DNA of 38,246 bases from a virus, in IMG/VR virus record IMGVR_UViG_3300030060_004054, positions 1 through 38,246 of that record; one strand, given 5' to 3'. This document shows, piece after piece, positions 14,829 to 23,455 of this stretch. The position numbers and the translations under genes were made by a program. The stretch's first letter is position 1; every line of letters begins with the position of its first letter. Below the pieces are notes generated by a model. The model was not told where the DNA came from. It did no database searches and saw nothing but the letters and a program-made list of their open reading frames with translations.

Positions 14829-16721
14829 TAACAATTGGTCACTTTTTACACCAATTATGTTATTAATTTCTTTCTCAATTGCATTAAGATAGTATTTTTC
14901 ATTAATGTCATAGTCTGACCATTGTTTATGTTCTAGTTTATTAATTACAGTTTGAACCCATTGCCCAGACTCTAACTGAATCTCTCTTTTATCATTTTTA
15001 TTTATTTTAACTATCTTACAACCTTTGTTTGAAATATAATATCTATTAATTTTTTGTAATTGATCTTGTTTTGCAACACCGTCTTTTACATACACAGCAT
15101 GTTGCCTCCATGCACCTTTTGATTTAGCACCTATACAATAATCAAGAATATTTCTATTATGTTTTATTGTATATTCTGGTAAAGTTCCATCAACAAAGTA
15201 TGCGTACAGTGCTTTTGGAATGATCAGTTTAGATTTATTCTTATGAAGAGCTAACCCTTCAAACTCAAATCTACCTTTACATTTAGCTTTACCATTAGTA
15301 TCCACTGCTATGTAGTTATTTACATCAGCTAACACTAGCTTCTTGTACTGATCATGTTCAAGATTAAGACCGGTTATCTGTTCCCACTCTTCACAAACTT
15401 CCATATAAGCATCTATGTGCTCACGTGGTATGATAGTTTCTACACCATCAGTATTTTGCATAAGTGCTACAGAACCAGGAATCTTAGTCATAATCATTTC
15501 ATACAACATCATTAGTGTAAGTTGACCATTAATAGTAATAAACATAGTAAACTGTGGATCATATAGAAAAGAGTTTTTGTCATTACTAAGACCATATGTA
15601 CTATTTAGTATAATTTTATATACATAGTTCATTGGATCACTCTTTGGTATCTTCTTTCTTTCATCAAAGAACCATTGATATAATTCACAAAACTTCTCTT
15701 TAGGTATATGTGCAGGTGCATATTTATTAACGATAGCTAAGTTAGGATAGAAGCTAGTAACATCAGAAGACATTATAACTCTCTCAGTATCAGACTCATA
15801 CACTCCAGGTTTAGTAGCACCATGAGCACCACCCAATCCAAAGTCAGTCTTTACACTTTTATATATTACAGAAGATTTAAATCCTCCTTTAGTATAATTA
15901 GGATTTATCTCTACAGTTTTAAACTTTTCTAATAAAGTTTTAAATTCAGGTGTATCAAACTTAATATAATCTAATATAAGATCCTTAACTTTAATTACAT
16001 TTCTAAATGTTCTTAACTTCTTAACTTCATACCGTGGCATATCTAACTCTTTACTAAGATAGTAAGCAAAGATCTCTTTACTTATTCTTGGTTCAGATGC
16101 ACTAAACAAATTTATATTGTATTTTTCTGTTAAATTCTTTCTCAAAGCTATCAAAGGTTTACATCTATTAAAGACTTCTTTAGTTGCTTCTACATCATTA
16201 ATACAGTATTCAATAACTAGATCTAACTGATCCTGTGTATTTATTTCTGTATCATGATCTATAGGCATGTCTAAGATATTATCCCAGTCCATAGTATATT
16301 CTATCCACTTAAGACTAGATCTTTTAGCCATGTTATCCCAATGATTTAATTTAAATACATCTATTTGTTTAATACACATATGCCATTCAGGGAACTCTTG
16401 AAATTCATGATTATGTGCTTTCTCTATACATTTCTGCGCATAACTATATATCTCACCGGCAATGTCTTCTCCTTCCATTAAATCCCATTCTTTGTAATGT
16501 TTTATAATATAGTGAGTGATCTGTGCATCAAATGCTAATCCATTGTAGGATATATGCCACTCTTTATTTTCCGTATTTTCTTTAAGAAACTCTAGGAACT
16601 TACTAAAGTCATTACGCTGTTTACATATAGCAAAGACTTTAGTTTCTTCAGTTTTGTAGTGTTTAAACACACCAACAAAACAGTTCACTAGGGTTTCATA
16701 ATCCATTACCCAGTGATTCAT
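14817..16721 (-). CDS. Family B DNA polymerase with 3'-5' exonuclease
   Basis: A 634-residue protein, short for this family. The exonuclease begins at once with MDYE (Asp7, Glu9) and has NGLAFDAQ (about 60-67). Polymerase motif A is DVTSFYPNLA (about 318-327), motif B ILNSTYGLSND (about 369-379) and motif C QNTDGV (about 421-426). KLVLADVNNYIAV (about 460) corresponds to the KxY box. The first Asp of the usual motif C DTD is Asn here. It replicates the phage genome with the DnaB-like helicase and primase-like proteins encoded in the same block. Confidence 0.9.
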   Translation of the reverse strand: MNHWVMDYETLVNCFVGVFKHYKTEETKVFAICKQRNDFSKFLEFLKENTENKEWHISYNGLAFDAQITHYIIKHYKEWDLMEGEDIAGEIYSYAQKCIEKAHNHEFQEFPEWHMCIKQIDVFKLNHWDNMAKRSSLKWIEYTMDWDNILDMPIDHDTEINTQDQLDLVIEYCINDVEATKEVFNRCKPLIALRKNLTEKYNINLFSASEPRISKEIFAYYLSKELDMPRYEVKKLRTFRNVIKVKDLILDYIKFDTPEFKTLLEKFKTVEINPNYTKGGFKSSVIYKSVKTDFGLGGAHGATKPGVYESDTERVIMSSDVTSFYPNLAIVNKYAPAHIPKEKFCELYQWFFDERKKIPKSDPMNYVYKIILNSTYGLSNDKNSFLYDPQFTMFITINGQLTLMMLYEMIMTKIPGSVALMQNTDGVETIIPREHIDAYMEVCEEWEQITGLNLEHDQYKKLVLADVNNYIAVDTNGKAKCKGRFEFEGLALHKNKSKLIIPKALYAYFVDGTLPEYTIKHNRNILDYCIGAKSKGAWRQHAVYVKDGVAKQDQLQKINRYYISNKGCKIVKINKNDKREIQLESGQWVQTVINKLEHKQWSDYDINEKYYLNAIEKEINNIIGVKSDQLLLFE

Positions 16722-16723
16722 AT

Positions 16724-16948
16724 TTAATAATTTTCATAAATACAAACATCATCATTACATAATGAGCTGTTTGTAAAGTATAGTTGATTTACATTGTGAC
16801 CATTATATTCAGGATCAAAATTTGTAGCATCCCAATCACAACATATCTGTTCTTCAAGTTGCTTTTCGCAACCTACAAGAGAGGCTAAAAATAAATACCA
16901 TAAAAATAATCCAAAATAATATAATTTCCATTTACTTCTTGAACTCAT
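16724..16948 (-). CDS. Lipoprotein with one secreted-repeat-like unit
   Basis: A 74-residue protein from the ATG at 16948; a TTG nine bases upstream would overlap the glycosylase. It has a hydrophobic segment ending in LASLVGC, a lipobox. The mature part, ICCDWDATNFDPEYNG then SLCNDDVCIYE, resembles one unit of the GCTDxxAxNYDPxAxxDDGSCxY repeat of the T9SS cargo at 5199. Its placement between glycosylase and polymerase genes is odd for an exported protein. Role unknown. Confidence 0.65.
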   Translation of the reverse strand: MSSRSKWKLYYFGLFLWYLFLASLVGCEKQLEEQICCDWDATNFDPEYNGHNVNQLYFTNSSLCNDDVCIYENY

Positions 16949-16950
16949 AA

Positions 16951-17661
16951 TTACCAATTTATTGGTTCTTCACCATTATTAATTAAGTTTTCATTTATCT
17001 TTTTAAATAGATTGTCTGAATCCCATTTACCACCACGGTATGCAGCAGCTGCAGGATGTGCAACAAAATGTTTATTATGATCATCAGAAATATATTTTGC
17101 AAAAGGTTTTGCTTTAGCACCCATAAATACAAACTCAAGTACTTTAGAATGATCAGTTAAAACATGTGCAAATATACATTGACTCCAATGTTTCCATATG
17201 TTAACATGCGCCCCAATGTTATCTACTTCACATGTAAGTGCAGTATTTAACATAAGTACGCCTTGTTTAGACCATCTGCTTAGATCACAGTCTCTGGTTG
17301 CATCTGGATACTGTCTTTGAAGTTCATCAAAGATATATCTTAATGATGGTTGTTCTTTATTAGTCTTTGAACAACTAAATGCTATACCATCAGCAACACC
17401 TTCTTGAGGATATGGATCTTGTCCAACAATAACAACTTTAAGATCTCTATATGGGCACATCTCATATGCTCTAAGTAAATCACGAAATTTAGGTGTAAAC
17501 TTCTTACCATTATCAACTTCTTTAGCTAATTCTAATAGTGGATCAGAGAATGCTTTTGAATGTATTGTATTCCAAAGTGTTTCTGCCCAACTTGTATATG
17601 GACTCTCAGAAGCATCTGAAAGCTTATTCATAAATTTTTCTTGTATTTCTTTTATATTCAT
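16951..17661 (-). CDS. ung: Uracil-DNA glycosylase, family 1
   Basis: A 236-residue protein, usual length. GQDPYP (79-84) is the water-activating loop, with catalytic Asp in it. VLMLNTALTCE and LEFVFMGAKAKPF are the next conserved segments. HPAAAAYRGG (about 202-211) is the HPSPLSAYRG loop with catalytic His, although the Ser-Pro core is Ala-Ala. It removes uracil from DNA, protecting the AT-rich phage genome. It overlaps the lipoprotein start region. A strong terminator lies just upstream, so it may rely on read-through or a promoter I cannot see. Confidence 0.92.
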   Translation of the reverse strand: MNIKEIQEKFMNKLSDASESPYTSWAETLWNTIHSKAFSDPLLELAKEVDNGKKFTPKFRDLLRAYEMCPYRDLKVVIVGQDPYPQEGVADGIAFSCSKTNKEQPSLRYIFDELQRQYPDATRDCDLSRWSKQGVLMLNTALTCEVDNIGAHVNIWKHWSQCIFAHVLTDHSKVLEFVFMGAKAKPFAKYISDDHNKHFVAHPAAAAYRGGKWDSDNLFKKINENLINNGEEPINW

Positions 17662-17677
17662 AATGTGATTTTTGTGT

Positions 17678-17714
17678 AAAAAAATAGGGAGCCGTCACAC
17701 AAACCGGCTCCCTA
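17678..17714 (-). terminator. Intrinsic terminator (GGGAGCC hairpin)
   Basis: Minus strand TAGGGAGCCG (17714-17705) and CGGCTCCCTA (17694-17685) form a perfect 10-bp stem with a 10-base loop, followed by TTTTTTT (17684-17678). It ends the transcript of the gene at 17767-18282. Confidence 0.85.
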
Positions 17715-17766
17715 CTAAACAAAACAATGTTTAAGAACAATAGATCTTTTATAGTGGATCTAACAC

Positions 17767-18282
17767 TTACTCAGTTGTAGAGGTTACAATATCTGGTTTT
17801 GGTTGTGTAAATATTTGTTTATCATCTTCATCTTTTTTGAAGTATTGTTTATAGTCAAACTCGTCATGATTAACAGCAAACAATTTAATAAAGTTTTCTA
17901 TTTCATCATGTGTCATAAGATAAAACTCACTAAAAGTATCAACCAGTCTTCTTTCTTCCTTAATAGGTTTAGGGTTTTGACCTGGTCTTGCTTTACCTTT
18001 AACAGGTACTTGATCTCCATTATCATCTATCTTTGGGACAAAATGATAACTTTGTTTCATTACCTTAGATATTACTACAAACATATCTTCATGTGGAGAG
18101 TATATGCATTCCACATATGGACAGTCCATTGTTATAGGAATCATTTTAAATGATCTTTGCATAACAAACACACTGTTTACTAACATCATATTTTGACCAA
18201 TCATTTTATTATAATACTTGGATCCTTTTGTTAGTTCTTCAATAAATTTATTTGAAATTTTTTCTTCTGTCTTTTTTGCCAT
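17767..18282 (-). CDS. 171-aa phage protein of unknown function
   Basis: Mixed alpha/beta with a Lys-rich start and a Pro/Lys-rich insert (KGKARPGQNPKPIKEERR, about 98-115). It then has VDTFSEFYLMTHDEIENFIKLF and a charged tail. It lies alone between a host-type promoter (18306) and a strong terminator (17678), so it is transcribed as a single gene. That suggests a protein needed in quantity or early. The family is not recognised. Confidence 0.65.
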   Translation of the reverse strand: MAKKTEEKISNKFIEELTKGSKYYNKMIGQNMMLVNSVFVMQRSFKMIPITMDCPYVECIYSPHEDMFVVISKVMKQSYHFVPKIDDNGDQVPVKGKARPGQNPKPIKEERRLVDTFSEFYLMTHDEIENFIKLFAVNHDEFDYKQYFKKDEDDKQIFTQPKPDIVTSTTE

Positions 18283-18305
18283 TGTTTTTAATTTTAAAAT
18301 TTAAA

Positions 18306-18338
18306 CAAATATATAATAATTATTTAAACAATTCCAAA
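18306..18338 (-). promoter_or_regulatory. Host-type promoter
   Basis: Minus strand: TTTG (18338-18335), 21 bases, TATATTTG (18313-18306). Both boxes match the Bacteroidetes consensus exactly. The start codon at 18282 follows after a short A-rich leader. Confidence 0.7.
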
Positions 18339-18886
18339 GCTATAGCTTCTTTTTCAAAATTTTCTTTTTTCATATCTGGTTTATCACACAGCTGACCTAC
18401 TTTATGTAAATCCTCTACAGGGACTTTTAATATCTCTGCATAGGTATCATAAAAATAGCCCGGATATAAATAACTTTCTATATATTCTGCTATTGTACCT
18501 GTGTCTCCAAAAAAATTTTTAATTATGTGCTTAGTTATTTTAGAAAACTTTGAATATTGTCCTTGTTTAAAATACTTTAAATCCGTTTTGTATACTCTTA
18601 AATCAAATGTAAATAACCATAATTTTTTGTTATCTTTTTGTTTTACTAAATCAAATGACTCAAAGTATATATTTTCTTTGATCTGTTCTATAAAGATGTT
18701 AAATGCTTTTTTATTTTTTTTATCTATTTCATACAAGCAAAAGAGTTTGTTCTTGCTTTCTGGAACACTTGTTCCCCATGATATATAAGTTTGTAATGGA
18801 ACAAATCTTATACCCTTTTTAATACCTAATAAAGGGTATAAGAATACTTTGCTCTTTTGGAAATAATTTGAATAAATTTTTTTCAT
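18320..18886 (-). CDS. 188-aa phage protein of unknown function
   Basis: Lys- and aromatic-rich alpha/beta protein (FLYPLLGIKKGIRFVPLQTYISW, LFCLYEIDKKNKKAFNIFIE, LWLFTFDLRVYKTD, GYFYDTYAEIL). No signal or membrane segment. It overlaps the nuclease gene by ATGA. The pattern of strands resembles no family I can name. Its coupling to the PD-(D/E)XK nuclease suggests a role in the same process. Confidence 0.65.
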   Translation of the reverse strand: MKKIYSNYFQKSKVFLYPLLGIKKGIRFVPLQTYISWGTSVPESKNKLFCLYEIDKKNKKAFNIFIEQIKENIYFESFDLVKQKDNKKLWLFTFDLRVYKTDLKYFKQGQYSKFSKITKHIIKNFFGDTGTIAEYIESYLYPGYFYDTYAEILKVPVEDLHKVGQLCDKPDMKKENFEKEAIALELFK

Positions 18887-19875
18887 AAAGTTACATTACC
18901 GTTAGCAAATACATATGGCAGGTGATATTTTCTTTTACTGTAATGATAATTTGCTTCTACTAATGCTTCTCTTAGATTCTTAATCCATTCCATTAATGTT
19001 CGTTCTTGGACAGGAAAGACATATACCTGATCATACTTGTCTATAACTACAAATTTAAAAATAATTTTGTATTTCTGTTGTTTTTCATCAACATTTTTAA
19101 TAACAAGTAACGTATATATAGCTGCTTGTAGCCAATAATTGTAATAATCTACTGTTTCTGCAAAGTCATTTAATGGTTTTGCAGTAGTTTTTAAATCTAC
19201 AATAGTTATTGTTTCTGCTTCATCATCAATTATATACTTGTCAACTATACCTTTTAGTCCAAATTTATAATCAGATAAACTACATTGTAATTTTTTCTCA
19301 TTATATACTTGAATATGATCTAAATCCCAGTCAGTGCCTTCTTGCATTAGTAACTTAGTTACTTCATCATTAGCCCGGATTATAACAACACGATCCATAC
19401 AACGTGCAAATGTATCTGCATCAATTATAGTCTTACCTGTTGTTAATAGGAATTTAAAATACTCTTCACTTTCTTCTGTTATTATTTTATCTAATCTTTT
19501 ACTATCTTCCTTAAACGATTGATATAAATTCTCTTCTTTCAAAGCTTTTAATATCTGATCATCTAAATCTTTTAACTTTACATAATTATTTGGATCAACA
19601 ATTTTACTGCTGACATTTCTTAATACTTTTTTTACAGAATCCGATGGCATCTTTAGTGGTGTCATCACAAATTCTTCATTAAACCTATCTGGCTCTAATA
19701 GTAACAGGTGTATTAACCTACCTTCTATCAGATGTTTTTCCATCTTGGTTTCCCTTTCTTTAAGGATATAATCTTTATAAAAAAGTTTAGGTGAGAATAA
19801 CAACCTGTTCAAGGAAGAGTAGCTAAAGCTAAACTCTCCCTTGTAAAACAGATCTTCTTTGACTTTATCTATCAT
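18883..19875 (-). CDS. PD-(D/E)XK nuclease, exonuclease VIII-like
   Basis: A 330-residue protein. Start: FSYSSLNRLLFSPKLFYKDY followed by HLIEGRLIHLLLLEPDRF, the helical entry typical of RecE/Cas4-like (PF12684) nucleases. Catalytic core: GLKGIVDKYII (Asp) and TITIVDLKTT (D-x-K), then YWLQAAIYTLLV with the conserved Gln. It probably resects double-strand ends to give 3' overhangs for the Sak4-like annealing system at 27264-28651. Overlaps neighbours on both sides by ATGA. Confidence 0.8.
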   Translation of the reverse strand: MIDKVKEDLFYKGEFSFSYSSLNRLLFSPKLFYKDYILKERETKMEKHLIEGRLIHLLLLEPDRFNEEFVMTPLKMPSDSVKKVLRNVSSKIVDPNNYVKLKDLDDQILKALKEENLYQSFKEDSKRLDKIITEESEEYFKFLLTTGKTIIDADTFARCMDRVVIIRANDEVTKLLMQEGTDWDLDHIQVYNEKKLQCSLSDYKFGLKGIVDKYIIDDEAETITIVDLKTTAKPLNDFAETVDYYNYWLQAAIYTLLVIKNVDEKQQKYKIIFKFVVIDKYDQVYVFPVQERTLMEWIKNLREALVEANYHYSKRKYHLPYVFANGNVTL

Positions 19876-21134
19876 AATCTATGTGATTCAGTGTGCATAT
19901 CAACAAGATCTTCCATATACTGTAGATCTTCTTGACTTGGTATTACCTTTTCTTTAAGTTCCGGTTTTAATTGAATACTATCAGGACTAATACTAAAATG
20001 ATTTTTACTATCAATACCCATCTGAGATGACAGTACATCATCATACATCTTCTGAGCAACTTCTTTCCAAGCGTATTCAGTTAATGCATTATCTTTAATT
20101 AAATATTCAATTAAATAATTATAACTATGACACCAGTTCCAACCATTCATTTGTATATACTTATCAAACTTCTTCCTTACGGACTTAAAGTTAACAGTAT
20201 TCCAAACAGATGAATCTTTCATGGAGTCACTTAAGAATGAAAACAATAATGCTAGATATGTATGAGACTCTTTAATATTACAATTAGCTATCATTGCTAA
20301 TGCTAGGTTCATATTTTCTTTGTCCCTAGTTCCATTCCAACCACAACCACTTTCAGTCTTTTCCCAACCAAGCATAGTTTTAAGTTGTATATACATCTCT
20401 TCTGTTAATACTTCAGAGTCTTCTGTAGCAATATCATTAATATTGCTGTCCCAAACAAGTTTAGATAGATTAGCTTGTATATCATTCCATTGATCTAATG
20501 ATTCAATGTAATAATGATACTGAGTATTTCTACCTATATTTCTTGCTTTTTCAGCCATCTTAGAATATCTATCATGATTACTAGTACCCTCATAGTAATA
20601 TGAACTAAACCACTCTGACTCAAATACAACATGAGCATCTACAGGTATCTTGTTTAGTGCATTTACAATTTCATCATAAAGATCATCTTCAAAACAATCT
20701 TGATAAACTCCTGCCCAAGTAAGTACATCTGCAGGTTTTGCTTGTGCAAGCCATCTAGTAACAAATAATCTATCAAAATACTTTTCAGATACAATACCAT
20801 AGTCTGCCTGGTGAAAATCTCTTTTCAACTTAAGATCAAACTTTTCTTGTAGTATCTTTACCTTATCTCTTGATAAACTAAGTCTAGGAAATCTAAATAG
20901 TGACGTGGCATTTTTAAGATCATTAGATGTAATAGTTCCAATACCACTCATTATTTCTTTAATCTTTGTGTTATTAGCTCTATTTCTATATCTACCACCA
21001 TTCTCAACTGATTCTATATAATGACCCAATTGTCTTACATCAACACTTCCATGTTGCATTATTAAAGTATTATTTACTTTATCCATTTTATTTGGGTCAA
21101 TATCAATTAACCACAATTGTTTTAAATCTGTCAT
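19872..21134 (-). CDS. 420-aa conserved-looking phage protein, part of MoxR/VWA module
   Basis: Large alpha-helical protein with many Trp and Tyr residues (WLIDIDPNKM, EWFSSYYYEG, MLGWEKTESGCGWNGTRDKEN, MNGWNWCHSYNYLIEYL). No known motif, signal or TM. It overlaps the 21131 gene by ATGA, and that gene lies next to the MoxR-like ATPase. The four genes to 24625 look like one functional unit. It might be a client or adaptor of the ATPase. Confidence 0.7.
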   Translation of the reverse strand: MTDLKQLWLIDIDPNKMDKVNNTLIMQHGSVDVRQLGHYIESVENGGRYRNRANNTKIKEIMSGIGTITSNDLKNATSLFRFPRLSLSRDKVKILQEKFDLKLKRDFHQADYGIVSEKYFDRLFVTRWLAQAKPADVLTWAGVYQDCFEDDLYDEIVNALNKIPVDAHVVFESEWFSSYYYEGTSNHDRYSKMAEKARNIGRNTQYHYYIESLDQWNDIQANLSKLVWDSNINDIATEDSEVLTEEMYIQLKTMLGWEKTESGCGWNGTRDKENMNLALAMIANCNIKESHTYLALLFSFLSDSMKDSSVWNTVNFKSVRKKFDKYIQMNGWNWCHSYNYLIEYLIKDNALTEYAWKEVAQKMYDDVLSSQMGIDSKNHFSISPDSIQLKPELKEKVIPSQEDLQYMEDLVDMHTESHRL

Positions 21135-22189
21135 ATCTTTGGTTTTAAATATTTTCTATACTCTTCTTTAACTTGTACTTTAAATGTATATAACTCTCTA
21201 TTGCTAATAACAATCTCTTTACGAACAATAGGTTCAAGATATCTAAATGATTCTGAATCAAGATATTCTTCTTCTTCAAGATACTTAATCATTTCCTCAG
21301 CACTTGCACGTGAATATTTAGTAAAGTTAGATTTATCCATCCAATAGTTCATGTCTTTATCCCTATTAAATATATACATATAACCACTAACTTCTCTTGC
21401 CATATTCCATAGAAGGTGTTTCTTTTTTCTATAGTCAATAGCAGGAACCATTTTCTTAACAAGCTCACGCTCTTCAGAACTACCATGCTTAATCATTCTA
21501 ACTATATCATCCATTAGTTGATTATCAAGTACTTTTTTATTTGCTGACTCATTTAAACATGTTTCAGCATATATAACAGGTATTTGCTCATTTCTAATTC
21601 TATAAGCAATCTGAACAGCTAAAGGAGTAAATACATAAGACTCATATAAATCTGCATCATAGTCAATACTATTTCTGCTATATGTCTCAGCCATCTTACC
21701 ATCAAATACAATAGGAATAGTAGGATCTACATTTTTCTCACTATGTCTATCAGCTAAATCTTCACTTACACTAATATCCATAGCTTCATAGTTCATAGCT
21801 TTGAATAGCATACTATTAGTTCTGATTGACTCAGCATCACTATGATACTGACCATATTCATAATGAGTTATAAAACAATCAGCTTTATTAAAATCACTTG
21901 TTACAGTAATCTTATGCTCTCTTAATGCTTCCTTCATCCTAGGTAATGAAACCGGACATCCTGGAAGTATAAAAGCTTTTTTATATTGAGTTAGATCTAC
22001 TACATCTATCTCACGATCAAACATGTTTTGAAATACTTTGTAAGTGTTATTAAGGTTACAGAATATAGCTTGACCCATATCCCAACTTTGTCTAGATAGA
22101 GCAACCTGATATACAGGCTGCCCATCTAAACCAAAGTCTTCTAACTGTTCCTTTATAGCACTGAAAGTACAATTATAAACTTTTGCCAT
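21131..22189 (-). CDS. 352-aa phage protein, part of MoxR/VWA module
   Basis: Starts TTG/ATG-free of ambiguity at MAKVYNCTFS. It has a possible Rossmann-like first half (AFILPGCPVSL, KADCFITHYEYGQY, IPIVFDGKM) and a helical second half (MIKHGSSEERELVKKMV, RYLEPIVRKEIVI). One base separates it from the ATPase gene, so it is probably made together with it. I do not recognise a family. It may be the specific substrate or targeting factor for the ATPase. Confidence 0.7.
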   Translation of the reverse strand: MAKVYNCTFSAIKEQLEDFGLDGQPVYQVALSRQSWDMGQAIFCNLNNTYKVFQNMFDREIDVVDLTQYKKAFILPGCPVSLPRMKEALREHKITVTSDFNKADCFITHYEYGQYHSDAESIRTNSMLFKAMNYEAMDISVSEDLADRHSEKNVDPTIPIVFDGKMAETYSRNSIDYDADLYESYVFTPLAVQIAYRIRNEQIPVIYAETCLNESANKKVLDNQLMDDIVRMIKHGSSEERELVKKMVPAIDYRKKKHLLWNMAREVSGYMYIFNRDKDMNYWMDKSNFTKYSRASAEEMIKYLEEEEYLDSESFRYLEPIVRKEIVISNRELYTFKVQVKEEYRKYLKPKI

Positions 22190-22190
22190 C

Positions 22191-23453
22191 TTATTTCATT
22201 GTCATTTTGATGATCTCTGGATTCATCATCATCTTGTTAAACTTAGTTTTATTACCGTTGAAAATAGTTCTAACAATAAGATACTTCAAATCATTAGCAA
22301 ATACATCCTTAGTACATAATGCTATCAATCTTTCATTGATCTTAGGTGTTACAGTATTTTCATTAGCATAAACAACTGAATAGTTAGCTAGTCTTGTTGC
22401 AAGAGTAGATGCAATATCTGCTCTATATGTGTCACCTTTTCCTAGAACACTATTTAGTTCTCCAATAACCCAATCTTGGTTATCATGTGTCAACATATCT
22501 TTAGGCGTGACCAGCTTGTCCAGTTTGTTGTTAATAAACGTAGTAAACATAGAAGCAAATGTGTCCCCAACAGAACCTTCACCAATCATTTGGATCATGC
22601 TTAGGTCATCTTCAAACTTTTCAAAACTTGAAATAGAGTTGAAGAATGCTGTGATGGATCTTGCATTAGTTTCTTTATTTACTAACTCAGGATGCAGTAA
22701 CAGGAAGTTAATACAACGTGTGTCTATGTGCTGCTCTTCAGCCCATCTTGCCCATACATTTGCATCAAACTTTAGGTTAGCAGTAATATACCTAGTCTTT
22801 TGTGCTGAATCAACACTATTAACCATATAGTCACCATTATCTGGATTACTAGTTAGTATAATATGCCAATCAGCCGGTAAAGACCATGATATATATTGTT
22901 GCCTGTCAACCAATTCCATTACAGCTTGAATAAATCTAACATCTGCACGGTTCCAATCATCAAGAAGTAGGATACCACCTTTCTTCTTATCAGCAATCCA
23001 CTCTGGTGCACAGTAAGACATTCTATTCTTACCGGTCATCTTCCATCCCTTTCTTAAATACTCTTCAACTGCAAGTTCATCAACCCACTGACCAATCTTC
23101 TTAGTTATAGTAGAGTCTGCAACTTGTGCAGATGCTGCAGCTTTCTGAGCTACTGTATAAGAAAGATCATCAATCTTCTTAGGTACTTGTTTTTCTCTAA
23201 ACATTTGAAATTGTCTAACAGGAAAACCAACTAAGTCACCTAATTCTTCTATCTGTGCAAGATTAAGCTTAACAAAATCTAATTCATTTTCTTTAGCTAA
23301 ATCTAATACAGCAGATGTCTTACCAATACCTGATTCACCTACTACTTCTACAGCAACCGGGTTCTTCCCTTGCTCTTGTAAGAATCTATTATTCTTTATT
23401 ATATGGTTTACAAAACCTTTTAATTCATCAATATTTAAATTTACTTGTGCCAT
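22191..23453 (-). CDS. MoxR-like AAA+ ATPase
   Basis: 420 residues from the ATG at 23453, which follows the VWA gene's stop by two bases; a start at 23504 would need a long overlap. Walker A is GESGIGKT (39-46). Walker B is GGILLLDDWNRAD, with DD replacing the usual DE. Sensor 1 lies in IILTSNPDNGDY. ELVDRQQYISWSLPADW is the MoxR-type pore/hairpin region. MoxR proteins work with VWA partners as remodelling chaperones, for example in metal-centre insertion or protein activation. The adjacent VWA protein fits. The target is unknown. Confidence 0.85.
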   Translation of the reverse strand: MAQVNLNIDELKGFVNHIIKNNRFLQEQGKNPVAVEVVGESGIGKTSAVLDLAKENELDFVKLNLAQIEELGDLVGFPVRQFQMFREKQVPKKIDDLSYTVAQKAAASAQVADSTITKKIGQWVDELAVEEYLRKGWKMTGKNRMSYCAPEWIADKKKGGILLLDDWNRADVRFIQAVMELVDRQQYISWSLPADWHIILTSNPDNGDYMVNSVDSAQKTRYITANLKFDANVWARWAEEQHIDTRCINFLLLHPELVNKETNARSITAFFNSISSFEKFEDDLSMIQMIGEGSVGDTFASMFTTFINNKLDKLVTPKDMLTHDNQDWVIGELNSVLGKGDTYRADIASTLATRLANYSVVYANENTVTPKINERLIALCTKDVFANDLKYLIVRTIFNGNKTKFNKMMMNPEIIKMTMK

Positions 23454-23455
23454 TT

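Noticed and set aside
17803-18153. 116-codon plus-strand frame
   Set aside because: It is antisense to the gene at 17767-18282, which has its own promoter and terminator.
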